Shown here: positions 7,386 through 16,852 of the stretch, piece after piece
How positions within the stretch are numbered: position 1 is the first letter of the stretch
Layout of the letters: the number at the start of each line of letters is the position of its first letter
Source of the DNA: an uncultured Clostridia bacterium
GTDB lineage: Bacteria > Bacillota > Clostridia > TANB77 > CAG-508
Direction of reading: 5' to 3'
Length of the DNA: 38,459 nucleotides
NCBI GenBank assembly: GCA_947627265.1
Contig: CANQVM010000008.1
Span: forward strand, 1-38,459
Notes under the pieces: generated by a model
What the model saw: the letters and a program-made list of their open reading frames with translations, nothing else
Told to the model about the DNA's origin: nothing
Database searches by the model: none
Position numbers and translations under genes: made by a program

Positions 7386-9623
7386 ATGAAATTTAAACAA
7401 TGGGATGGTTTCCAAAGTGGAGATTGGGAATCAGAAATTAATGTAAGAGATTTTATTCAAAAGAATTATACTCCTTATAATGGAGATGCTTCTTTTTTAT
7501 CTGGAACAACTGAAAAAACCAAAAAGCTTTGGAATGAAGTCTTAGAACTCTATAAAAAAGAACATACTTCTGAAGGTAGTGTATTAGACATAGATACAAA
7601 AACAGTTTCAACTATTTCTTCACATGAAGCTGGATATATTAATAAAGATTTAGAAGTTATTTATGGACTTCAAACAGATAGTCCTTTAAAAAGAGCAATT
7701 ATGCCTTTTGGAGGTATTAGAATTGTAGAAAAATCCTGTGAAGCTTATGGAAGAAAAGTAGATACTGAAGTTGAAGAAATTTTTCATAAATATAGAAAAA
7801 CTCATAATGATGGTGTTTTTGATGTATATACTCCTGATATAAGAACTGCAAGATCTTCTCATTTATTAACTGGACTTCCAGATGGTTATGGTAGAGGAAG
7901 AATTATTGGAGATTATAGAAGAATTGCTTTATACGGTGTAGATGTTCTAATTGAAGAAAAGAAAAAAGAATTAGATGTATTAAATGTAGATGAACTTACC
8001 GAAGAAACAATTCGCCAAAGAGAGGAAATTAGTGAACAAATTAGGGCCCTAAATCAATTAAAAGCTATGGCATCTAAATATGGCTTTGATATTTCAGAAC
8101 CAGCTTCGAATGCAAAAGAAGCGGTTCAATGGTTATATTTTGGATATTTAGGAGCTATTAAAGATCAAAATGGTGCTGCTATGAGTCTTGGAAGAACTTC
8201 TACTTTTTTAGACATATATTTTGAAAAAGATCTAAAACAAGGTATTATCACAGAAGAAGTAGCACAAGAAATTATGGATCATTTTGTTATGAAATTAAGG
8301 TTAGTTAGATTTCTTAGAACTCCAGAATATAATGAACTATTTAGTGGGGATCCTGTATGGGTGACTGAAAGTATTGGTGGTATGGGAATTGATGGAAGAA
8401 CCCTAGTTACTAAAAACTCATTTAGAGTTTTGCATACTTTAGAAAATTTAGGTCCTGCACCAGAGCCAAATTTAACTGTTCTATGGTCTACAAGATTACC
8501 TGAAGGATTTAAGAAATTCGTAACTGGATTATCTATAAAAACCTCTTCTATTCAATATGAAAATGATGATTTAATGAGAATAACTTTAGGAGATGATTAT
8601 GGAATTGCATGTTGTGTATCTCCTATGAAAATTGGTAAACAAATGCAATTCTTTGGTGCAAGAGCAAACCTAGCAAAAACTTTATTGTATGCTATTAATG
8701 GCGGTAAAGATGAATTATCTGGAAAACAAATAACACCAAAATTTGAATCAATTACTTCTGAATATTTAAATTATGATGAAGTCATGGAAAAATTTAATCA
8801 AATGATGGACTATGTAGCAAAAATTTATATAAAAGCTTTAAATGCTATACACTATATGCATGACAAATACTCTTATGAAGCAATTGAAATGGCTTTACAT
8901 GATAGAGAAATTTACAGAACAATGGCATGTGGAATTGCAGGATTATCTGTAGTCGCTGACTCTCTATCTGCTATTAAATATGCTAAAGTAAAAGTAATAA
9001 GAAATGAAAATGGTTTAGCTGTTGATTATAAAATTGAAGGTGATTTTCCTAAGTTTGGTAATGATGATGACAATGTTGACCAAATTGCTGTTGATATTGT
9101 AAAAACATTTATGAATAAATTAAGAAAACACCATACTTATAGAAATTCAACCCATACATTGTCTATACTAACAATTACATCAAATGTAGTTTATGGTAAA
9201 GCAACAGGTAATACCCCAGATGGTAGAAAATCAGGAGAGCCATTTGGTCCAGGTGCAAATCCTCTTCATGGGAGAGATAAAAATGGTGCTTTAGCTGTTA
9301 TGAATTCAATTGCAAAATTACCTTTTGACTCAGCACAAGATGGTATTTCTTATACATTTTCTATTACCCCTGGTACACTTGGAAAAACTGAGGAAGAAAG
9401 AATAAATAATTTGGTAAATATGTTAGATGGATACTTTGCACAAACAGGTCACCATATTAATGTAAATGTATTTGATAGAAGCTTATTAGAAGATGCAATG
9501 GAACATCCAGAAAAATATCCACAATTAACAATTCGTGTTTCTGGTTATGCTGTAAACTTTACAAAATTAACAAGAGAACAACAATTAGATGTAATAAATA
9601 GAACAATTCATGAAAGAATTTAA
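7386..9623 (+). CDS. pflB: pyruvate formate-lyase
   Basis: The 745-residue glycyl-radical enzyme converts pyruvate and CoA to acetyl-CoA and formate in the cytoplasm. The adjacent catalytic cysteines are at about 409-410 ([10 protein letters not shown]). The radical glycine is at about 720 in RVSGYAV near the C-terminus. Length is normal. Two in-frame ATGs are adjacent; the second (7386) is six bases from AGGAGG and is preferred. The gene uses CGC and CGT for arginine (TIRQ, TIRVSG), and its CGG trinucleotides are all out of frame (GCG GTT, GGC GGT). The activase gene pflA follows. Confidence 0.97.
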   Translation: MKFKQWDGFQSGDWESEINVRDFIQKNYTPYNGDASFLSGTTEKTKKLWNEVLELYKKEHTSEGSVLDIDTKTVSTISSHEAGYINKDLEVIYGLQTDSPLKRAIMPFGGIRIVEKSCEAYGRKVDTEVEEIFHKYRKTHNDGVFDVYTPDIRTARSSHLLTGLPDGYGRGRIIGDYRRIALYGVDVLIEEKKKELDVLNVDELTEETIRQREEISEQIRALNQLKAMASKYGFDISEPASNAKEAVQWLYFGYLGAIKDQNGAAMSLGRTSTFLDIYFEKDLKQGIITEEVAQEIMDHFVMKLRLVRFLRTPEYNELFSGDPVWVTESIGGMGIDGRTLVTKNSFRVLHTLENLGPAPEPNLTVLWSTRLPEGFKKFVTGLSIKTSSIQYENDDLMRITLGDDYGIACCVSPMKIGKQMQFFGARANLAKTLLYAINGGKDELSGKQITPKFESITSEYLNYDEVMEKFNQMMDYVAKIYIKALNAIHYMHDKYSYEAIEMALHDREIYRTMACGIAGLSVVADSLSAIKYAKVKVIRNENGLAVDYKIEGDFPKFGNDDDNVDQIAVDIVKTFMNKLRKHHTYRNSTHTLSILTITSNVVYGKATGNTPDGRKSGEPFGPGANPLHGRDKNGALAVMNSIAKLPFDSAQDGISYTFSITPGTLGKTEEERINNLVNMLDGYFAQTGHHINVNVFDRSLLEDAMEHPEKYPQLTIRVSGYAVNFTKLTREQQLDVINRTIHERI

Positions 9624-9635
9624 TATTTTTCCTAT

Positions 9636-9679
9636 ATAACTTAGCTCTTTTTAAGCAATCTAGAATAGAGCTAAGTTAT
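9636..9679 (+). terminator. hairpin between pflB and pflA
   Basis: A perfect 13-bp stem, ATAACTTAGCTCT with AGAGCTAAGTTAT, has an 18-base loop and only a weak T-run. It may attenuate read-through from pflB or protect the pflB mRNA 3' end, lowering activase expression relative to the lyase. Confidence 0.55.
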
Positions 9680-9744
9680 TCTATACATATTTGTGTAATG
9701 AAAAACATTATTTTTAATTATATTATATGTAAGGAGCATTATAA

Positions 9745-10478
9745 ATGGAAGAACAAAATTTAAGATATTATGCTAAAGTTCATTCAGTTGAATCTTTTGG
9801 TACTGTAGATGGTCCAGGTATTAGATTTGTACTTTTCTTACAGGGTTGTCATTTACAATGTAAATACTGCCATAATAGAGATACTTGGGATATGAATGTT
9901 GGAAACTATAAGTCCTTAGATGATATTTATAATAAAATAATACATTATAAAAATTATATTTGTCCTAATCGGTCGGAGTTACAGTAACTGGTGGAGAACC
10001 TTTACTTCAATCTAAGTTTATCTTTGAACTTTTTACTAAATTAAAAGAACAAAATATACACACTTGTATTGATACATCAGGTTTGCTTGTCTTAACAGAA
10101 GATGTAAAAAAAGTACTTTCTTTAACTGATTTGGTGTTATTAGATATTAAACATATTAATGATGAAAAGTGTAAAAAACTAGTTGGAAAGTCTAATAAAC
10201 TTGAACTTGAATTTGCTAAATATTTAAGTGATAACCAAATCTCAATGTGGATTAGACAAGTTATAGTTCCTGGATATACTAATGATACACAAGATTTATT
10301 AGACCTAAAACATTTTATTTCCACCTTAAAAACAGTAGAAAAAGTAGAATTATTACCTTATCATGATATGGGAAAATATAAGTGGAAACAACTTGGATTT
10401 AAGTATGACCTAGAAGATGTAAGAAATTGTACTATAGATGATATATCAAAAGCAAAAAAGGTTTTAGGAATTACCTAA
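9745..10478 (+). CDS. pflA: pyruvate formate-lyase activating enzyme, read across two CGG sites
   Basis: With two C bases skipped the 734-base span encodes 243 residues, the usual PflA size. The radical-SAM cluster motif CHLQCKYC (CX3CX2C) follows [18 protein letters not shown]. After the shifts comes [14 protein letters not shown], the conserved GGEP motif for S-adenosylmethionine. Without recoding translation would stop after about 80 residues and the enzyme would lack this motif. It installs the glycyl radical on PflB. An AAGGAG site precedes ATG. A terminator overlaps the stop codon. Having two shift sites four bases apart makes it the clearest test case for recoding. Confidence 0.93.
9970..9977 (+). 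other. tandem CGGU-CGGA +1 recoding sites in pflA
   Basis: The coding strand reads cct aat CGGT CGGA gtt aca gta act ggt. Skipping both C bases gives P-N-G-G-V-T-V-T-G, matching PflA. The zero frame gives PNRSELQ and stops. Two consecutive quadruplets each correspond to one glycine. Confidence 0.82.
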
Positions 10479-10488
10479 AACCTTTTTT
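10454..10488 (+). terminator. pflA terminator
   Basis: A 15-bp stem (10454-10468 with 10474-10488, core GGTTTTAGG/CCTAAAACC) with loop AATTA ends in six T. It overlaps the last codons and stop of pflA. Confidence 0.85.
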
Positions 10489-10533
10489 ATTATTCTATTA
10501 ATTTATACTAGTTTATAACGTTATTATTTTAAT

Positions 10534-11469
10534 TTACATTCCTAACAATTTTAATTCTATATTTTCCATTTTATATTTTCCGTTTACCAATTTAAATTCT
10601 ACCAAAGTATTTTCTAATGTTTCTTCATTTTGTCTTAAATCAGTTGTAAAATATAGCTTTATTTGAGGTATTTCTACTTGATTTGTAATAATTTCTTTAA
10701 ATGCTTCTGCCATATGTTTTTCATCTTCACATATTAAAATTAACTGTGGCATATTGATAAATCCTGAATCTCCTGATATAAAATTTGCATAGAAATCCAT
10801 ATATAATCTCATTTTTTCCACTAATTTTTTTTGCCAATCTTGTTCTCTTCTTACTACTTCAAATACAAATTGTATTGATTTGTTATTTTTAGTTAATTTA
10901 ACAGCTCCACCTGTCGCTTTAAATATTTTTCCTGCTACTTTTGCATTAATTGCAGGTTTTACAATGTAACTGTCAAATGCCTTTACTTTTCTTAAATAAG
11001 CAATTAAAGTTTGATTTCCCGCTAATCTTTTTTTAATCATATTAACTGGTTTCGTGTTATCAGATGGTTGCCATTTGCATTCTACTTCTTTTGAATTTAA
11101 TAAATATTTACCCATTTTCTCTAAGCAGTAAATTCTATAAATTCCTTTTCCTTCATCTGAAGTAAAATAATATCTTGTTAAAATTTTAGACTTTATTAAT
11201 TGCTCCAATTTATTATTTAATTTGTCTTGTGACTTTGGATCAAAGCCTTTTATCTCAAGCATTTGATATAATTGTCTTGAAGTAATAAATTCAAATTCAT
11301 TTACTAAATCTAATATTTCGAAATGGATTTCATTAATATGTCCGACATTAATCTTTTGTACAATTTGATTCATTGACACATACCCATCTTTTCCATCAAA
11401 AGTTTTTATTTCTCCTTCTCTAATTGCAAAAGGTGATACTTGTGCTTTTATTTGGTTATCTTTAACCAT
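10534..11469 (-). CDS. hypothetical protein with predicted winged-helix N-terminus
   Basis: The 311-residue soluble protein is not one I can name. Residues about 45-125 look like a winged-helix DNA-binding region (FITSRQLYQMLEIKGFD, then a basic helix and a strand-turn-strand). The C-terminal half, about 150-300, is a mixed alpha/beta region with MPQLILICEDEKH, reminiscent of replication-relaxation-type plasmid proteins, though weakly. The start has an AAAGGGAGGAAG site. It lies downstream of the S1-domain gene with a 56-base gap and could share its transcript. Confidence 0.6.
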   Translation of the reverse strand: MVKDNQIKAQVSPFAIREGEIKTFDGKDGYVSMNQIVQKINVGHINEIHFEILDLVNEFEFITSRQLYQMLEIKGFDPKSQDKLNNKLEQLIKSKILTRYYFTSDEGKGIYRIYCLEKMGKYLLNSKEVECKWQPSDNTKPVNMIKKRLAGNQTLIAYLRKVKAFDSYIVKPAINAKVAGKIFKATGGAVKLTKNNKSIQFVFEVVRREQDWQKKLVEKMRLYMDFYANFISGDSGFINMPQLILICEDEKHMAEAFKEIITNQVEIPQIKLYFTTDLRQNEETLENTLVEFKLVNGKYKMENIELKLLGM

Positions 11470-11525
11470 TTTACTTCCTCCCTTTGGATATTTTTATAAT
11501 TTAATATTATATTTTTATTTTTCAT

Positions 11526-12326
11526 TTATACAATTAATAATTTTACTTTTTTCTTATCTTTATCAATCTTTTTTATATATACTTCTAGTTGTTGCCCATA
11601 CTCAAGACCTTCTTCGTATTCTGCCATTCCAACTAAATTTGGTGTTAATTCTATAAAAATTCCATTTTTATGTTTTTCTGTTTCTCTAACAATTCCCTTT
11701 ACTTTTTGTCCTGATGTAAATCTTTCTACATTTTGCTCCCATGAACCTAATGTTTCTTTATACGATAAAATTATCCTTCCTGTATTTCTATTAATAGATT
11801 TTACCACAATATCAACTTTTTGTCCAATTTTTAATCTTTCATATGGAGTTTTTATTCTTGCAACAGATAAATCTTCTATATAAATCAGACCTACAACTCC
11901 ACCACCAACTTCTACAAAAGCCCCATATGGTTTTATACTTTTTACAATTCCTGTTAACTTCTCTCCTATTTGTAGCTCATTTTTTACCCAATCTAAAGCT
12001 TCTTTTTGCACTTGTTTTCTTGATAAAATAATATTATTATCTGTTATTTCTTTTACTTTGAATTGTACAAATTTGTGTACTTTTCCTGTACATAAATTTG
12101 CTTTTGGTAATCCATCTTCTTCTATTTGAATTCCTTCTACTTCTTCTCTAGGAATTATCCCTCTTAATCCATCTTCAAATTTTATGGAAAGATTATAATT
12201 TTCATCGCATTTTTCAACCAATCCCTGTAAAACTTCATTTTTTTGTATATATTTTTCTATATTTTCATTATCTAATTTTGTTATTTCGTTGTTCCATCCT
12301 TCTGGCTTAAATTTTAATGTATTCAT
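11526..12326 (-). CDS. S1-domain RNA-binding protein
   Basis: The 266-residue protein carries S1 (OB-fold) RNA-binding repeats. One clear copy is GEKLTGIVKSIKPYGAFVEV, continuing GGGVVGLIYIEDLS, at about residues 122-155. Another starts GQKVKGIVRETEKHKNGIFI, and a diverged copy lies near the N-terminus. It resembles the short ribosomal-protein-S1-like proteins of Clostridia rather than a full S1. It probably acts in translation initiation or RNA handling. I choose the second ATG (12326), which has GAGGTAG at proper spacing, over the one at 12350. It is transcribed in the direction of the rluB/rluD genes. Confidence 0.85.
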   Translation of the reverse strand: MNTLKFKPEGWNNEITKLDNENIEKYIQKNEVLQGLVEKCDENYNLSIKFEDGLRGIIPREEVEGIQIEEDGLPKANLCTGKVHKFVQFKVKEITDNNIILSRKQVQKEALDWVKNELQIGEKLTGIVKSIKPYGAFVEVGGGVVGLIYIEDLSVARIKTPYERLKIGQKVDIVVKSINRNTGRIILSYKETLGSWEQNVERFTSGQKVKGIVRETEKHKNGIFIELTPNLVGMAEYEEGLEYGQQLEVYIKKIDKDKKKVKLLIV

Positions 12327-12401
12327 TTGTTTTTCTACCTCTTTTTTCATATGTTTAATTATATTATATAAATATTTATTTTAATTGTAAATACTTTTTA
12401 A

Positions 12402-13121
12402 TTAACTTTTAAGTATCTTTTTTATTTCTATATCTGTTAAATATCTCCATTTTCCTAATGGTATATCTTTAACAGCTATATCTCCTATTTTACTTCTATG
12501 CAATGCTAAAACTTTGTATCCTATAGCTTCACACATTTTTCTTACTTGTCTATTTTTCCCCTCATGAATAGTGATTTCCAATCTAGATATATTTTCTTCT
12601 TTATCTGTTTTTAATATTCTTACTTTTGCAGGACTTGTTGTATAGTCTTCTATTTTTATACCTTCTTTTAATTTATTTACCTTTTCTTGCTCAATAATAC
12701 CTTTTATAGTAACTGTATATGTTTTATTAATTTGATGTTTTGGATGTGTTACTTTATATACAAAGTCACCATCATTTGTAAGAATTAATGCACCAGATGT
12801 GTACATATCTAGCCTTCCAACAGGTACTAGTCTTTTATTTGTTTTTACTAAATCTAAAACTGTATTCCTATTAAACTGGTCTTTTGCTGTTGTTACATAT
12901 CCAATAGGTTTATTTAACAAAATATATATATATTTATTTTCTAGTTTTATTACCTTTCCATTGTATATTACCTTATCTACATTTGGTATTATTTTTGTTC
13001 CTGGCTCTGTTACAATCTTATCATTTACTTTTATTTTACCTTGCATAATCAATTCTTCTGAAGCTCTCCTTGAAGCAATTCCAGCTTGTGCTAGATATTT
13101 TTGTAATCTAATTTCTTCCAA
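12402..13121 (-). CDS. rluB: 23S rRNA pseudouridine synthase RluB/RsuA family
   Basis: The 239-residue enzyme isomerises uridine to pseudouridine in rRNA. An N-terminal S4 RNA-binding domain (RLQKYLAQAGIASRRASEEL) precedes the catalytic domain with the aspartate in PVGRLDMYTSGALILTNDGD and the family motif HEGKNRQVRKMCEAIG. The length fits RluB/RsuA. The start is TTG at 13121, preceded by AAAGAAAGG. It lies 17 bases after rluD on the same strand, so the two modify rRNA from one transcript. The exact target (23S or 16S) cannot be told from the sequence. Confidence 0.92.
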   Translation of the reverse strand: MEEIRLQKYLAQAGIASRRASEELIMQGKIKVNDKIVTEPGTKIIPNVDKVIYNGKVIKLENKYIYILLNKPIGYVTTAKDQFNRNTVLDLVKTNKRLVPVGRLDMYTSGALILTNDGDFVYKVTHPKHQINKTYTVTIKGIIEQEKVNKLKEGIKIEDYTTSPAKVRILKTDKEENISRLEITIHEGKNRQVRKMCEAIGYKVLALHRSKIGDIAVKDIPLGKWRYLTDIEIKKILKS

Positions 13122-13138
13122 GTTTATTTTCCTTTCTT

Positions 13139-14059
13139 TTAGTTTTTGCTTTCTTTAAGTTTATCTATAATGTTTTTTAAATATATAGGTAATTCTGCTT
13201 TTAAAAACATCTCTTTCTTTGTTATAGGGTGCTTAAATTTTAGGCTATAAGCATGTAAGCATTGACCCTCAATATTCCATTGGTTTTTAGCATTAGAATA
13301 TGTTGAATCTCCTATAATTGGATATCCAATTTGTGATAGATGTACTCTTATTTGATGAGTTCTTCCTGTTTCAATTTTTATTTCTAATAATGTACAATTA
13401 TATTTTGGAAATCTTTCTATTACTTTAAAATGAGTAATGGCTTCTTTTCCTTCTCTTATAACTGCCATTTTCTTTCTATCTTTTTGGCTCCTTCCAATTG
13501 GCATATTAATAGTTGCTTCTGTTTCTTTTACTATACCTTTTACAAGTGCAATATAAGTTTTTTGTACCTCATGATTTTTTATTTGTTCGCTCATATTTAT
13601 ATGTGCTTTATCGTTTTTTGCAACAATTAATATACCTGATGTGTCTTTATCTAATCTATGTACAATTCCTGGTCTAATTTTTCCTCCAATCCCCGATAAG
13701 GAATCTTTGCAAATTGCCATTAGGCTATTTACTAATGTTCCATCTGGATTTCCATTTGCAGGATGCACAACAAGCCCTTTTGGCTTATTAACAACTATAA
13801 TATCATTATCTTCATAAATAATTTCAATAGGTATTTCTTGTGCTTTTATAGAAATTTCTTTTGGTTTCTCTTCTTCTAGTGTTATCATATCATTTTCTTG
13901 TATCTTATAAGATGATTTTGTCTTTTCTTTATTTACTAAAATCTTTCCATTTTCTATAAGGCGCTGAATTGCAACTCTTGAAAAATCATTATTAATACTA
14001 GATAAATAAACATCTATTCTTTTATTTTTATCTTCCTTTTTTATTATAAATTCTCTCAT
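13139..14059 (-). CDS. rluD: 23S rRNA pseudouridine synthase RluD family
   Basis: The 306-residue enzyme has an N-terminal S4 domain (NKRIDVYLSSINNDFSRVAI), then the catalytic domain with PGIVHRLDKDTSGILIVAKN containing the active aspartate, and ETGRTHQIRVHLSQIG near the C-terminus. In Clostridia the family modifies the 23S helix 69 loop or nearby sites; the exact target is inferred only. The length is typical. It lies 29 bases downstream of the membrane-protein gene and directly upstream of rluB. Confidence 0.93.
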   Translation of the reverse strand: MREFIIKKEDKNKRIDVYLSSINNDFSRVAIQRLIENGKILVNKEKTKSSYKIQENDMITLEEEKPKEISIKAQEIPIEIIYEDNDIIVVNKPKGLVVHPANGNPDGTLVNSLMAICKDSLSGIGGKIRPGIVHRLDKDTSGILIVAKNDKAHINMSEQIKNHEVQKTYIALVKGIVKETEATINMPIGRSQKDRKKMAVIREGKEAITHFKVIERFPKYNCTLLEIKIETGRTHQIRVHLSQIGYPIIGDSTYSNAKNQWNIEGQCLHAYSLKFKHPITKKEMFLKAELPIYLKNIIDKLKESKN

Positions 14060-14088
14060 AACTGCTTCCCATTATTTTTATTTAAAAA

Positions 14089-15795
14089 CTATTTTACCTC
14101 ATTAATTTTATATACTACAAAATAATCATCACTATAAAGTTCTTCGTATTTTTCATCTTTTGTTTTATTTATAAGCATATTCATTTTTGATTTTTTATAA
14201 GAAATTATATGTGTAATTTTATATTTATTAAAAGTATCCTCATAGAATTTACCTATACCAGAAGTGTTTATAAAGTCCATAAAGATATCATCTTCCTTTC
14301 CACTGAATTTTGGGTCATACAAATCTGCTCTAGAATCTATAAATACAGGTATTCCCCTATATAACATATAACTTCCATAATTATACTCATTATAAAATCT
14401 AGCTTTTCCTAAATCAATATTATTTAAAATATAATCACATGCTTGGACTGGGTAAGAAGCTTCATCTATATATTCATCGTTTAACTTATTTTTTACCATA
14501 TAATAACTAAATACTAGCATAATTATAGTTATTATTAATATTCCAATTATATTTGTAATCTTTTCTTCTACTTTTTCTATTCTTATTTTTGTATGTTCTG
14601 CCATCGTACTTAGCACTAACCTATTTAAGACAACTGAATTTATAAGCACAAACATCGTAACTTGTCTTTTAGTTACTAACATAAGATAAAATAATCCCGC
14701 TAGCATAAATAAATCACATAATCTAATTTTAGCTTTTGTAAATATTAAAATTGCTAATAATATTACTAAAGTACACATTACTTCAGTATCATTTGCTAAT
14801 GTCATCGGTTGATGTTCATTAATATTTTGTGTTGTATTTCCTTGCATAGTTTTCATTAAATATGTATATGGAGTGGTTCCTAATGGTGTTAATAATCCTG
14901 TAAATAAACATATTATCATTACTAAAATTAACCATTTTACATTATCATTTTTTGTTAATTTTATTTTATATGGATTTTGTAATTCTTTAGTTCTTTTTAT
15001 TTTTATTTTATCGACTTTTTCTTCTAGTTCTTTTAATTGCTTTTCCAATTCTTTTATTTTATCTTTATTTTTTTCATCTTTTGATAATTTTTTAATTTTA
15101 TTTTTTAACTGTTTAATGCTTTTTTTTCTATATACAATAGCTTCTGAAAAACATGCAATTAAATACTCTGCAATATATGGTAAATATAAGATAAAATAAA
15201 ATGGAAATACTGCACAATGCATATTAGCTATTAAAATCGGAATTATAATTAATCCCACAGCATATCTCTTCTTCTTTGTATCCAAAAATTTTTCTATTAA
15301 ATATATTGTTAATACAAATAATATGAATGTTACTAACTGTGCTCTAGCTGCAATATAAGATTTTATTAAATACATCGAACCTATTGTTATTACAAATGAA
15401 ATTAATTTATTTTTTGTAAGCTTTGAATTTACAAAGTAAAGTGTAATTCCTAAAACCACAGATAAAATACATGTTGTAATATAAATTCCATCCATACTAA
15501 ATAAATTATAAATTAAATATGTAAGCAAATCATACCCCCAATGTGGATATGTATAAGGTAAGTTTTCATGCCACGAAAATGGGTCTTGCATATCAACTCC
15601 CTTTTGTAGGATATGTTCACCTATTTTTATTGTATAAAAAGTATCGTTTTGTAAAGTTCTTGGTGTTAGTGCTATACAAAAAATACCTATTAATATAACT
15701 GCTAATATAGTAAATTTAACACTTGAGATTAATCTATTATTTTTCTTATTATCTTTATTATTTGTATTTTCTTCTTTACTATTTTTATTTTCCAT
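14089..15795 (-). CDS. polytopic membrane protein, GT-C glycosyltransferase-like
   Basis: About 568 residues from ATG at 15795, chosen for AAAGGAG at good spacing. After a Lys/Asn-rich cytoplasmic N-terminus there are roughly ten to twelve hydrophobic segments, interrupted by a highly charged coiled-coil loop (about residues 215-265, KKLSKDEKNKDKIKELEKQL). The soluble C-terminus contains YGSYMLYRGIPVFIDSRADL, similar to the tail of GT-C-type membrane glycosyltransferases that use lipid-linked sugars. An early acidic pair (DMQDPFSWHE) lies in the first outer loop, where GT-C enzymes keep catalytic acids. The substrate is unknown and the family call is tentative. Confidence 0.65.
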   Translation of the reverse strand: MENKNSKEENTNNKDNKKNNRLISSVKFTILAVILIGIFCIALTPRTLQNDTFYTIKIGEHILQKGVDMQDPFSWHENLPYTYPHWGYDLLTYLIYNLFSMDGIYITTCILSVVLGITLYFVNSKLTKNKLISFVITIGSMYLIKSYIAARAQLVTFILFVLTIYLIEKFLDTKKKRYAVGLIIIPILIANMHCAVFPFYFILYLPYIAEYLIACFSEAIVYRKKSIKQLKNKIKKLSKDEKNKDKIKELEKQLKELEEKVDKIKIKRTKELQNPYKIKLTKNDNVKWLILVMIICLFTGLLTPLGTTPYTYLMKTMQGNTTQNINEHQPMTLANDTEVMCTLVILLAILIFTKAKIRLCDLFMLAGLFYLMLVTKRQVTMFVLINSVVLNRLVLSTMAEHTKIRIEKVEEKITNIIGILIITIIMLVFSYYMVKNKLNDEYIDEASYPVQACDYILNNIDLGKARFYNEYNYGSYMLYRGIPVFIDSRADLYDPKFSGKEDDIFMDFINTSGIGKFYEDTFNKYKITHIISYKKSKMNMLINKTKDEKYEELYSDDYFVVYKINEVK

Positions 15796-15838
15796 TATAT
15801 TACTCCTTTTGTAACTTCTGATTAACATTATAACAAAA

Positions 15839-15870
15839 AAAATCTCAAAAGACTATACTTTTGAAATTTT
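15839..15870 (-). terminator. terminator after the SSB-like gene
   Basis: 13-base arms (AAAATCTCAAAAG and CTTTTGAAATTTT) pair with one mismatch around a six-base loop. A run of eight T follows on the minus strand. It lies between the SSB-like gene and the GT-C-like gene. Confidence 0.65.
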
Positions 15871-15935
15871 TTATAATATTATTTTATTGTATTTTAATTT
15901 TACAATTTATCTATTATTTTATTGCACATTTTTAT

Positions 15936-16643
15936 TTATACAGCTTCTTGATTTTCTGTTTCTTCTTGTTTGTCATCATTTTTTTCTTCTATAACTTCTA
16001 AACTTCCAATTGAAACTTCATAAGCAATTCGTGTTTCCACTGTACCATCTTCATATTTTTTTTCATAAGATCTAGATTGTACTCTACCTACCACTTTTAC
16101 TTGACTACCCACTTCTAAGTTTTGGCAGAATCTGGCTGTTCTTCCCCATGCAATACATGGAATATAGTCAGATTTATTATATGCTCTATTTACAGCAAGT
16201 AAAAGATCTGAAATTTCTCTTCCAAATGGTGTTTGTCTATATATTGGTTTTTTACAAATATATCCAACTAAAACAACTTCATTTGTTATTGTATCTTTTC
16301 TTACCATTTCGTTTTCTTCTTCATTTTCAGTTTCTTTTTCTTCTATTTCTATAATGTCTTTCGCAAAAACAGTTAGTATTAGTCTATTTTTTTCATTTTC
16401 ATAGCTATTATATGATCTAAATTGACCTTTTACTAATAGCTTTTTTCCTTCTTGCAAAGTATCTTCTTTAATTATTCTTTCAGAAACTGTAATTGGTATA
16501 ATATCGCTATTTCCACTTAAACGAGGTATTACCAAATTAAAAACATAAAATCTTTCTCCATAAATTTCATGACTGAATTTTTTTTCTCCTGTAACTTTAC
16601 CAACTAATGTTAAATAGTTGTTTTCTAAATAATTAGTATCCAA
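15936..16643 (-). CDS. tandem OB-fold single-stranded-DNA-binding-like protein
   Basis: About 235 residues from TTG at 16643, chosen because AGGGAGG lies eight bases upstream. There are two OB-fold domains. The first, about residues 8-105, has NNYLTLVGKVTGEKKFSHEI. The second, about 120-220, has an SSB-like NEVVLVGYICKKPIYRQTPF, then IPCIAWGRTARFCQNLEVGS and VKVVGRVQSRSYEKKYEDG. The tail is acidic but ends EAV, without the usual SSB DDDIPF tip. It looks like a diverged paralogue of SSB with a duplicated fold, not the housekeeping SSB. The role is unknown. A terminator follows. Confidence 0.8.
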   Translation of the reverse strand: MDTNYLENNYLTLVGKVTGEKKFSHEIYGERFYVFNLVIPRLSGNSDIIPITVSERIIKEDTLQEGKKLLVKGQFRSYNSYENEKNRLILTVFAKDIIEIEEKETENEEENEMVRKDTITNEVVLVGYICKKPIYRQTPFGREISDLLLAVNRAYNKSDYIPCIAWGRTARFCQNLEVGSQVKVVGRVQSRSYEKKYEDGTVETRIAYEVSIGSLEVIEEKNDDKQEETENQEAV

Positions 16644-16705
16644 TTTCTTTTCCTCCCTATTTTTTAATCTTTCATCCAAATACAAAATTATATTTAATTT
16701 TGCAT

Positions 16706-16742
16706 AAGTTAGATGTAATTTTTAAATTTACATTACTAACTT
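16706..16742. repeat. bulged inverted repeat upstream of the SSB-like gene
   Basis: AAGTTAG-A-TGTAA (16706-16718) pairs with TTACA-TTA-CTAACTT (16728-16742), leaving a small bulge. It lies between the gene at 16853-17356 and the SSB-like gene. There is no clear T-run, so it may be a weak terminator or an operator. Confidence 0.4.
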
Positions 16743-16852
16743 TATAGTATATTTTTCTTTACGCACAATCAATTTACATTTACTATTATACACCATTTTT
16801 TTGGTTTTGTCTACATAAAAAGTTAATTTTGTTCAAAAATGTTAAATTTTTC

